From NCBI GenBank assembly GCA_945952575.1, contig CAMFIY010000184.1:1-5955 (forward strand): 5,955 nucleotides of DNA, written 5' to 3'. This stretch comes from an uncultured Leucobacter sp. (GTDB lineage Bacteria > Actinomycetota > Actinomycetes > Actinomycetales > Microbacteriaceae). The notes beneath the pieces were generated by a model. That model made no database searches. It was not told the DNA's origin and saw nothing but the letters and a program-made list of their open reading frames with translations. Both the position numbers and the translations under genes were made by a program. This document shows, piece after piece, positions 1-5,202 of the stretch; the first letter of the stretch is position 1, and each line of letters starts with the position of its first letter.

Positions 1-1073
1 GTATAGCTGAGGCCCGACTCCTCCCAGAGTCGCGGATACATCGAGATCGGCGTGAAGCCCGGCAGGGTGTAGATCTCGGTGGGCGCCGGACCATTAAAAA
101 ACAGGAAGAAGTCGATCCGCGCCAGCCCCGCGCACTGCGCCACCTCGAACGCGGTCACCGACGCATCCCGGATCGCCGCGAACTCCGCGTCCGTCACCGA
201 TGCGGGCAACGAGAGCGAAACCCCCGACGCGCCCAGATACTTCGCCTCGAAGTCGTAGAACTCGCGCCCGGAGAACACGATCTCGCCGATCACCGAGCTG
301 GTGCGCGGCACGGCCCCGGAGCGCCCCTCGAGCACGGCGATCTCGACCTCGCGTCCGGTGATCCCGGACTCCACCAGCACCAGGCTGTCTTCCGCGAAGG
401 CGAGATCGAGCGCTGCGGGCAGTTCCTCCGGCGAGGTGACGCGACTCACGCCGACGCTCGATCCGGCCCGGTTCGGCTTGACGAAGAGCGGATACGAGAG
501 GCCTTCGCCGAGCCGAGCGACGAGCGAAGGATCCCGCTGCAGCTCGGAGCGCGTGACGGCCCGCCACGGCGCGACCGCGATGCCGGCGGCCTGGAGCACG
601 ACTTTGAGCGCGTGCTTGTCCATGCACAGCGCCGAAGCGAGCACGCCGCATCCGACATAGGGCAGGTCGACGAGCTCGAAGAGGCCCTGGATCGTGCCGT
701 CCTCGCCGTACGGGCCGTGCAGCGTGGGCAGCACCACGTCGACATGTCCCAGGGGACGCAACCGCCCGTCCGACTCGATCACGGTCAGGGTGCGCGTCTC
801 GGTCGAGGCCGGCCAGAGCACGCGCGTGCCGTTCTCGGCGACCTCGGGCAGTCCCTCCGCGTCGAGGCGGTAGCCGCGCAGATCGCTCTCCTCGAGCAGC
901 ACCGTGGCCCCGTGCTTGGTGATCCCCACCGGGATCACCTCGAAGCGCTCACGATCGATGGCGCGCAGGACGCCGGCGGCCGTCACGCAGCTGATCCCGT
1001 GCTCGCTCGACCGCCCGCCGAAGAGGAGCACCACGGTCTTCTTGGCTGCACGCGATCCCATGGGCCCGCTCAT
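1..1073 (-). CDS. ddl: D-alanine--D-alanine ligase, 3' end cut by window edge
   Basis: Cytoplasmic ATP-grasp enzyme that joins two D-alanines for the peptidoglycan pentapeptide. I translated the frame by hand from the ATG at 1073 to the window edge: 357 codons with no stop, so probably only 15-25 residues are missing. Visible motifs: the N-terminal FGGRSSEHGIS (residues 18-28, with the substrate-binding Glu24), LHGPYGEDGTIQG (118-130), ASALCMDK ending at Lys153, VKPNRAGSSVG (Lys199, Ser205-206), YDFEAKY (Lys278, Tyr279), ARIDFF (Asp321) and LPGFTPISMYP (from 337). The start is set by the ATGA overlap with the gpsA stop and by a purine-rich site upstream. Oddity: residues 325-335 do not fit the family. 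The expected NEIN reads TEIY, so the second metal-binding Asn is Tyr335, and Asp321 to Glu333 is 12 residues where E. coli DdlB has 13. This part coincides with adapter-like bases at 67-101 and is probably not genomic. The remainder is a convincing actinobacterial Ddl. Confidence 0.95.
   Translation of the reverse strand, partial: MSGPMGSRAAKKTVVLLFGGRSSEHGISCVTAAGVLRAIDRERFEVIPVGITKHGATVLLEESDLRGYRLDAEGLPEVAENGTRVLWPASTETRTLTVIESDGRLRPLGHVDVVLPTLHGPYGEDGTIQGLFELVDLPYVGCGVLASALCMDKHALKVVLQAAGIAVAPWRAVTRSELQRDPSLVARLGEGLSYPLFVKPNRAGSSVGVSRVTSPEELPAALDLAFAEDSLVLVESGITGREVEIAVLEGRSGAVPRTSSVIGEIVFSGREFYDFEAKYLGASGVSLSLPASVTDAEFAAIRDASVTAFEVAQCAGLARIDFFLFFNGPAPTEIYTLPGFTPISMYPRLWEESGLSY
67..101 (+). 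other. Probable Illumina P5 adapter read-through plus A-run inside ddl
   Basis: Bases 67-95 align without gaps to the reverse complement of the 29-base Illumina P5 oligonucleotide, as I know it, at 26 positions. Positions 67-82 are identical. The mismatches are at 83, 89 and 91, where adapter T is G, G and C here. Six A follow directly (96-101), as in reads that run past the end of a short insert. About ten of the matching bases would be expected anyway, because the natural ddl codons for Glu-Ile-Asn-Thr resemble the adapter end; the others would not. The A/T-rich patch also stands out from its GC-rich surroundings. What is seen is the match; that it is an assembly artefact is inference. Confidence 0.85.
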
Positions 1074-2161
1074 GCGGCACCGCCCTTCCCGCGGCCGAAC
1101 AGCCGCCGCCACAGGCCCGGCCGCGAGCCGAAGCTCAGCTCGGGCTGCGGCACATCGTCTTCGGTCGCCAGATGCGGCGCCAGGTTCTTCGGCGCCATCC
1201 GACCGCTCAGCACCATCTGCACCTGCAGCACGATCGGCATCGTGATGCCGCGCTCCTTGGCGAGCGCGAGGACCGGCGCCACCGAGGTGATGCCCTCGGC
1301 GGTCTGCTGCATCTGCTCCTTCGTCTCCTCGAGCGAGAAGCCCTGGCCGATGAGACGCCCGGCCGTGTTGTTGCGCGAGAGCGGCGATTGGCAGGTGGCG
1401 ATCAGGTCGCCGAGACCGGCGAGACCGGCGAGGGTGGTCGGATCCGCCCCCTGAGCCACCGCGAACTCGGTCATCTCGGCGAGGCCGCGCGTGATGATCG
1501 CGGCCTTCGTGTTCTCGCCGTAGCCGACGCCGTCGACGATGCCGATCGCCAGGGCGATCAGGTTCTTGAGCACCCCGCCGAGTTCGGTGCCGGGCACGTC
1601 GGTGTTGACGTAGCTGCGGAAGTAGGGCGCGGAGCACGCCATGGCGACCTCGAGCGAGGCGCAGGAGGCGACGGCTCCGGTCGGCTGCTCGCGGGCGATC
1701 TCGAGCGCGATGTTCGGCCCGGAGACCACGCCGATCCGGTCGGAATCAATGTCGAGGGCGTCGGCGATGACCTCGCTCATGCGCATCAGGCTGCCCTGTT
1801 CGACGCCTTTGACGAGGCTGACCAGCACGCTGCTGCGCTCGAGGTGCGGTTCGAGCTCCTGCAGATTCGCGCGCAGGGTCTGGCTGGGGACGGCGAGGAA
1901 CACCAGTTCGGCGCGTTCCAGCGCCTTCGCGAGCTCGCTGGTCGCGCGGAGGGACTTCGGCAGATTGATGCCGGGCAGGTATTGACTGTTGCGCTTCGCG
2001 ACCTGGATCTCCTGCGCCACCTCGGGGCGGCGGGCCCAGATGGTCACGTCGCAGCCGGCGTCGGCGAGCACCTTGGCGAAGGTGGTTCCCCAGCTGCCTG
2101 CGCCGATGACCGCGACCTTGCGTCCGCGGTTGCGCTTCGGGCTGCGTGCGACGGTGCTCAC
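1070..2161 (-). CDS. gpsA: Glycerol-3-phosphate dehydrogenase [NAD(P)+]
   Basis: Cytoplasmic enzyme reducing dihydroxyacetone phosphate to sn-glycerol-3-phosphate, the backbone for phospholipids. Counting from the chosen GTG (363 residues): Rossmann motif GAGSWG at 20-25, SLVKG with Lys118, SGPN at 147-150, GGVLKN with catalytic Lys199, GLGDL with Asp252, and SRNN with Arg263 at 262-265. All expected active-site residues are present. The start is uncertain because the frame stays open upstream. GTG at 2161 is chosen since it gives a plausible N terminus (VSTVARSPKRNRGRK) just before the conserved core. GTG at 2203 or 2269 would add a Gly-rich stretch unlike the family, and the latter would overlap plsC by 46 bases. 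None has a strong ribosome site. At 363 residues it is somewhat longer than the usual 330-340; the excess is the basic N terminus and a basic C-terminal tail (PGLWRRLFGRGKGG). It follows plsC after 62 bases and overlaps ddl by four. Function is near certain, start is not. Confidence 0.95.
   Translation of the reverse strand: MSTVARSPKRNRGRKVAVIGAGSWGTTFAKVLADAGCDVTIWARRPEVAQEIQVAKRNSQYLPGINLPKSLRATSELAKALERAELVFLAVPSQTLRANLQELEPHLERSSVLVSLVKGVEQGSLMRMSEVIADALDIDSDRIGVVSGPNIALEIAREQPTGAVASCASLEVAMACSAPYFRSYVNTDVPGTELGGVLKNLIALAIGIVDGVGYGENTKAAIITRGLAEMTEFAVAQGADPTTLAGLAGLGDLIATCQSPLSRNNTAGRLIGQGFSLEETKEQMQQTAEGITSVAPVLALAKERGITMPIVLQVQMVLSGRMAPKNLAPHLATEDDVPQPELSFGSRPGLWRRLFGRGKGGAA
1080..1087 (-). 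promoter_or_regulatory. Ribosome binding site of ddl within the end of gpsA
   Basis: On the coding strand AAGGGCGG lies 7-14 bases before the ddl ATG, inside the last gpsA codons. With the ATGA stop/start overlap this supports translational coupling of ddl to gpsA and favours the ATG at 1073 over the second ATG four codons downstream. Confidence 0.6.
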
Positions 2162-2178
2162 CGAGCCGGTGCCCGGCC

Positions 2179-2198
2179 CGGATCCCTGAACGGATCCG
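2179..2198 (-). repeat. Short inverted repeat between plsC and gpsA
   Basis: CGGATCC at 2179-2185 and GGATCCG at 2192-2198 form a perfect 7-base-pair stem around a 6-base loop, in the 62-base gap between the plsC stop and the chosen gpsA start. No T-run follows, so it is not a typical intrinsic terminator. It could affect gpsA translation, but each arm contains GGATCC, a word frequent throughout this window, and a similar 7-bp stem occurs inside murA (4057-4076). It may therefore mean nothing. Confidence 0.35.
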
Positions 2199-2223
2199 CC
2201 CACGCCGCCCGCGATCGCGGCGT

Positions 2224-3024
2224 TCAAAAACGCCCCGTCTCGGTCTGATCGTGCAGTGCGGGATCCCACACCTCGCTCGGCGGCTGCTCGCGGCGCAGGC
2301 CCGCCAGGAGCCCGGTGATCTCGGCCATCAGCAGCGAAGTCGCCTCGTTGATGGCCTTCGGCTCATGCTCCCGCCCGGCGAATCGCGAGAGATCGATCGG
2401 CTGCCCCACGGCGACGTGGATCGTCTTGCGCGGGATCGGGTGGATCTTCTTGCCGTAGCGCGGCATCAGCTTCTGCGTGCCCCAGTGCGCGACCGGGATC
2501 AGCGGGATCCCCGACTCGAGCGCGAGCCGCACCGCACCGCTCTTGCCCCGCATGGGCCAGAGACCGGGGTCGCGGGTCAGCGTTCCCTCGGGGTAGACGA
2601 TGACACCCGCCTCGCGCCGGATCAGCTCCCCGGCGGCGCCCATGGGGTTCGCGTCGGATCCCCGCCGCACAGCACCCTGCCGTTCGACCGGGATCTGGCC
2701 CGAGCCGCGCAGCAGCCAGCCCAGCACCGGCACCTTGAACAGGCTCGCCTTGGCCATGAAGCGCGGCAGGCGGCCGAGGTGCCACACGGCCGCTCCCATG
2801 GCGATCGGGTCGATCTCGCTGTAGTGGTTGGGCGAGAGGATGAACGGTCCGGCCGCCGGAAGCTTCGAGTCGGGCGTGAAGCGATAGCGCACCATGCAGG
2901 ACCAGAGCGGGAGGATCAGACCGGCGAGCAGCCAGAACATGCTCGGTCGCCGCTTCTCGCGCGAGGGGCGGGAGCGGAGCTTGACCGTGTGGGGGCCTGC
3001 GGCGCCGGGACTTTCACCTGACAT
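2224..3024 (-). CDS. plsC: 1-acyl-sn-glycerol-3-phosphate acyltransferase (PlsC family)
   Basis: Membrane-associated acyltransferase, 266 residues, expected to acylate lysophosphatidic acid to phosphatidic acid. Domain order: a Ser/Gly-rich then strongly basic N terminus (residues 15-27), one hydrophobic segment (about 29-45), and the acyltransferase domain with SPNHYSEID (catalytic His67 and Asp72, the HX4D motif), IPVERQG (111-117), YPEGTLTRD (144-152, Glu146) and GIPLIPVAHWG (172-182). All four family blocks are present. The ATG at 3024 lies 9 bases after the murA stop, but its ribosome site (GAGGGG, about 13 bases upstream) is weak. A second ATG at 2940, just before the hydrophobic segment, would remove 28 residues including the basic patch. 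The longer form is kept because the basic patch fits the positive-inside rule. The substrate is inferred from family and context: gpsA downstream makes the glycerol-3-phosphate this pathway starts from. Related enzymes can prefer other acyl acceptors. Confidence 0.92.
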   Translation of the reverse strand: MSGESPGAAGPHTVKLRSRPSREKRRPSMFWLLAGLILPLWSCMVRYRFTPDSKLPAAGPFILSPNHYSEIDPIAMGAAVWHLGRLPRFMAKASLFKVPVLGWLLRGSGQIPVERQGAVRRGSDANPMGAAGELIRREAGVIVYPEGTLTRDPGLWPMRGKSGAVRLALESGIPLIPVAHWGTQKLMPRYGKKIHPIPRKTIHVAVGQPIDLSRFAGREHEPKAINEATSLLMAEITGLLAGLRREQPPSEVWDPALHDQTETGRF

Positions 3025-3033
3025 ACCGCAACG

Positions 3034-4488
3034 CTACCCCTCGAACACGAAGTCCGCGCCCAACAGGCGGAGCTTCTCGATGAAGTTCTCATAGCCGCGC
3101 GAGATGATGCCGAGATTCGTGACCTTGGTCTGCCCGCTCGCCGTGAGCGCCGCGATGAGGTGGCTGAAGCCGCCGCGCAGATCCGGCACCTCGATGTCGG
3201 CGCCCGTGAGCGGTGTCGGGCCGGTGATGACTGCGGCCTGCTCGAACTCGCGGCGCTTCACGCGACGGTTCGGATCGGCGAGCCCGTCCTTGTAGACCAC
3301 GATGTTCGCGCCCATCTGGTTGAGGGCGTCGGTGAAGCCGAAGCGGTTCTCATAGACGGTCTCGTGGATCGTCGACACGCCCTCCGCCTGCGTCAGCGCC
3401 ACGACGAGCGGCTGCTGCCAGTCGGTCATGAAGCCGGGATGCACATCGGTCTCGATGGTGACCGGTTTGAGGGCACCGCCCGGGTGCCAGAAGCGGATTC
3501 CGTCGTCGTGCACGTCGAAATCGCCGCCGACCTTGCGGAAGACGTTCAGGAAGGTCATCATCTCCTCCTGCTTCGCGCCCCCGACGAACACGTCGCCCTT
3601 GGTCGCGAGCGCGGCCGCGGCCCAGCTGGCGGCCTCGTTGCGGTCGAAGATGGCACGGTGGTCGTACCCCCGCAGCTCCGTGACCCCCTCGATGAAGATG
3701 ACGCGGTTCGGCTCGATCGAGATGATCGCGCCCATCTTCTGGAGGATGCAGATGAGGTCGACGATCTCGGGCTCGATGGCCGCGTTGCGCAGCTCGGTCT
3801 GACCTTCGGCGAGCACGGAGGTCAGCAGCACCTGCTCGGTCGCGCCGACCGAGGGGTAGGGCAGCTCGATGTTGGCGCCCTTGAGCCCGTCGGGCGCACT
3901 CAGGCTGATCCCGCTCGGCAGCTTCTCGACGATCGCGCCGAACTTGCGCAGCGCGTCCAGGTGGAAGTCGATCGGCCGATCCCCGATGCGGCAGCCGCCG
4001 AGATCCGGGATGAACGCCTCGCCGAGCCGGTGCAGGAGCGGGCCGCAGAAGAGGATCGGGATCCGCGACGATCCCGCGTGCGCGTCGATGTCGGCGTGGT
4101 GCGCCTTCTCCACGTTCGAGGGATCGAGGTGCCACTCGCCCGGGGTCTCGCCGCGGGTGATGAGCACGCCGTGGAGCGCCAGGAGACCCGCGACGACGCG
4201 CACATCCGAGATGTTCGGGACGTTGCGCAGCACGCTCGGGGTCTGGCCGAGCAGCGCCGCGACCATGGCCTTGGTGGCGAGGTTCTTCGCACCGCGCACC
4301 TCGATGCGTCCGGTGAGCGGGCGTCCGCCGTTGATGATGATCTCGTCGGAGGTCAGACCCACACGTGCCCCCGCCTTCTGCGCATCCTTCTTGAGGCCCT
4401 CGGCCACGGCCTCGTCGGGGCTCACCTTGAGTGCGCCCTTCGGGAGATCGACGGCTGCGCTCTCCGCGGTCTGTACTGCATCGCTCAC
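3034..4488 (-). CDS. murA: UDP-N-acetylglucosamine 1-carboxyvinyltransferase
   Basis: Transfers enolpyruvate from phosphoenolpyruvate to UDP-GlcNAc, the first committed step of peptidoglycan synthesis, in the cytoplasm. From the chosen GTG it is 484 residues, longer than the usual 420 or so. Key residues seen: Lys68-Asn69 (RGAKN), Arg142 (SSRIP), catalytic Cys166 in GGCRIGDRPIDFH, Asp356 (MTDWQ), Arg382 (ENRF), Arg437 (PDLRGG) and Arg464 (SRGYENF). The loop carries Cys, as in E. coli, rather than the Asp of mycobacterial MurA, so fosfomycin could alkylate it if it enters the cell. Two additions to the core are visible: an N-terminal extension of about 48 residues, rich in Ala, Lys and acidic residues, and a charged insert around 400-416 (KDGLADPNRRVKRREFEQ). 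The GTG at 4488 is preferred because GGAGAA lies 6-11 bases upstream; an in-frame start at 4536 has no such site. It probably begins the envelope operon, 115 bases after leuD. Confidence 0.96.
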   Translation of the reverse strand: MSDAVQTAESAAVDLPKGALKVSPDEAVAEGLKKDAQKAGARVGLTSDEIIINGGRPLTGRIEVRGAKNLATKAMVAALLGQTPSVLRNVPNISDVRVVAGLLALHGVLITRGETPGEWHLDPSNVEKAHHADIDAHAGSSRIPILFCGPLLHRLGEAFIPDLGGCRIGDRPIDFHLDALRKFGAIVEKLPSGISLSAPDGLKGANIELPYPSVGATEQVLLTSVLAEGQTELRNAAIEPEIVDLICILQKMGAIISIEPNRVIFIEGVTELRGYDHRAIFDRNEAASWAAAALATKGDVFVGGAKQEEMMTFLNVFRKVGGDFDVHDDGIRFWHPGGALKPVTIETDVHPGFMTDWQQPLVVALTQAEGVSTIHETVYENRFGFTDALNQMGANIVVYKDGLADPNRRVKRREFEQAAVITGPTPLTGADIEVPDLRGGFSHLIAALTASGQTKVTNLGIISRGYENFIEKLRLLGADFVFEG

Positions 4489-4493
4489 TCGGG

Positions 4494-4499
4494 TTCTCC
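4494..4499 (-). promoter_or_regulatory. Ribosome binding site that sets the murA start
   Basis: GGAGAA on the coding strand, 6-11 bases before the GTG at 4488. It supports that GTG over the in-frame start 48 bases upstream, which lacks a comparable site. Confidence 0.7.
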
Positions 4500-4526
4500 G
4501 CTCATTCGATGTTTCGCTGATTCGAT
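4495..4526 (-). repeat. Imperfect 16-base tandem repeat in the murA leader
   Basis: Two adjoining 16-base units, 4511-4526 and 4495-4510, share 12 of 16 bases; on the coding strand both begin ATCGAAT and continue AGCG after one variable base. The unit nearer the gene carries the murA ribosome site. It could be an operator or a chance duplication. This A/T-richer stretch is also where a murA promoter would be expected, but I see no convincing -35/-10 pair. Confidence 0.4.
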
Positions 4527-4569
4527 GATCCCGCATTTTCGGTGTCTCCGAGCAATCGGGTCTGCGGTG

Positions 4570-4602
4570 GCCGCCGTGGCGGCGGGTGCGGCTTGTGGCC
4601 GC
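4570..4602 (-). terminator. Pair of GC hairpins after leuD, possible weak terminator
   Basis: Just past the leuD stop (4604-4606) two inverted repeats follow each other. The first is GCGGC (4588-4592) with GCCGC (4598-4602) and a 5-base loop. The second is GCCGCC (4570-4575) with GGCGGC (4578-4583) separated by two bases. Neither is followed by a T-run, so termination is uncertain, although hairpins without T-runs have been proposed as terminators in high-GC actinomycetes. Their position at the only sizeable gap fits the end of a leuCD transcript. Confidence 0.3.
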
Positions 4603-4603
4603 G

Positions 4604-5200
4604 TCACCGCACGGGCAGGGTGGTGGGCATCCAGGCGGGCCGGCGCGACTCGAAGTCGGTGATGGCCTGCTCGTTGCGCAGGGTCAGCGAGATGTCGTCC
4701 AGGCCTTCGAGGAGGCGCCATCTCGTGTAGTCGTCGATCTGGAACGGAACCACGAGATCTCCGACGGTCACGGTTCGATCCTCGAGGCTCACCGTCGTCA
4801 GCGCACCGGGGTCGACGTCGAGCACGGCCCAGATCCGCTCCACGTCGGCCTCGTCGACCTGCGCGGCGAGCAGCCCCGCCTTGCCCGAGTTGCCGCGGAA
4901 GATGTCGGCGAAGCGAGCCGAGACGACCACGCGGAAGCCGTAGTCGCGCAGCGCCCAGACGGCGTGCTCGCGCGAGGATCCCGTGCCGAAATCGGGGCCT
5001 GCCACGAGGATCGAGGCGCCCGCGTACTGCGGCTGGTTGAGGACGAAATCGGGATCCTGTCTCCAGTGGAAGAAGAGTGCGTCGTCGAAGCCGGTCTTCG
5101 TGACCCGCTTCAGGAACACGGCGGGGATGATCTGGTCGGTGTCGACGTTCGAGCGCTTGAACGGGACGGCGACGCCGGTCAGGGTCGTGAACTTCTCCAT
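4604..5200 (-). CDS. leuD: 3-isopropylmalate dehydratase small subunit
   Basis: Small (swivel-domain) subunit of isopropylmalate isomerase, which interconverts 2- and 3-isopropylmalate in leucine synthesis and works as a complex with LeuC. It has 198 residues, normal for the bacterial subunit (about 200). Visible: the N-terminal NVDTDQIIP (18-26), FGTGSSREHAVWAL (71-84), the conserved loop with substrate-contacting Ser and Arg, and SARFADIFRGNSGK (94-107). The ATG at 5200 is well supported: it begins MEKFTTLTGVAVP, it sits two bases after the leuC stop, and GGAGG lies 8-12 bases upstream. The frame stays open further upstream into leuC, but that extension does not resemble LeuD. Co-transcription and translational coupling with leuC are likely. 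Confidence 0.97.
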   Translation of the reverse strand: MEKFTTLTGVAVPFKRSNVDTDQIIPAVFLKRVTKTGFDDALFFHWRQDPDFVLNQPQYAGASILVAGPDFGTGSSREHAVWALRDYGFRVVVSARFADIFRGNSGKAGLLAAQVDEADVERIWAVLDVDPGALTTVSLEDRTVTVGDLVVPFQIDDYTRWRLLEGLDDISLTLRNEQAITDFESRRPAWMPTTLPVR

Positions 5201-5202
5201 GA

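Noticed and set aside
45..51. AGATCGG resembling the start of the TruSeq read-through adapter upstream of the P5-like segment
   Set aside because: The following bases do not continue the adapter, and the region encodes the expected GFTPISMYP residues of Ddl, so this short match is genuine coding sequence.
94..651. Open frame of 185 codons on the minus strand within ddl
   Set aside because: It is out of frame with the verified Ddl translation and Arg/Ala/Gly-rich, so a shadow. I checked ddl codon by codon and found no frameshift that would bring this frame into use.
1412..1429. Two tandem 9-base copies of GAGACCGGC
   Set aside because: They encode the Leu-Ala-Gly repeat just before the conserved GLGDL motif of GpsA, so protein sequence explains them.
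1172..2248. Long open frame on the plus strand opposite gpsA (about 358 codons)
   Set aside because: Antisense shadow of a clearly recognisable GpsA. No family motif and no promoter or ribosome site of its own.
4057..4076. Perfect 7-base inverted repeat (CGGGATC / GATCCCG) as a possible regulatory hairpin
   Set aside because: It lies inside murA coding sequence at well-conserved residues (SSRIPI) and is built from the overrepresented GATC word. Chance is enough to explain it.
4485..4505. Six-codon frame (MSGEPE) ending in a GTGA overlap with the murA start, as a possible leader peptide
   Set aside because: It has no ribosome site of its own and no attenuation structure; the overlap is explained by the murA ribosome site and start sequence alone.
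3160..4662. Long open frame on the plus strand opposite murA (about 500 codons)
   Set aside because: It is the antisense shadow of murA, typical for high-GC DNA. Its translation is a low-complexity mix of Arg, Asp, Val and Ala with no recognisable domain.
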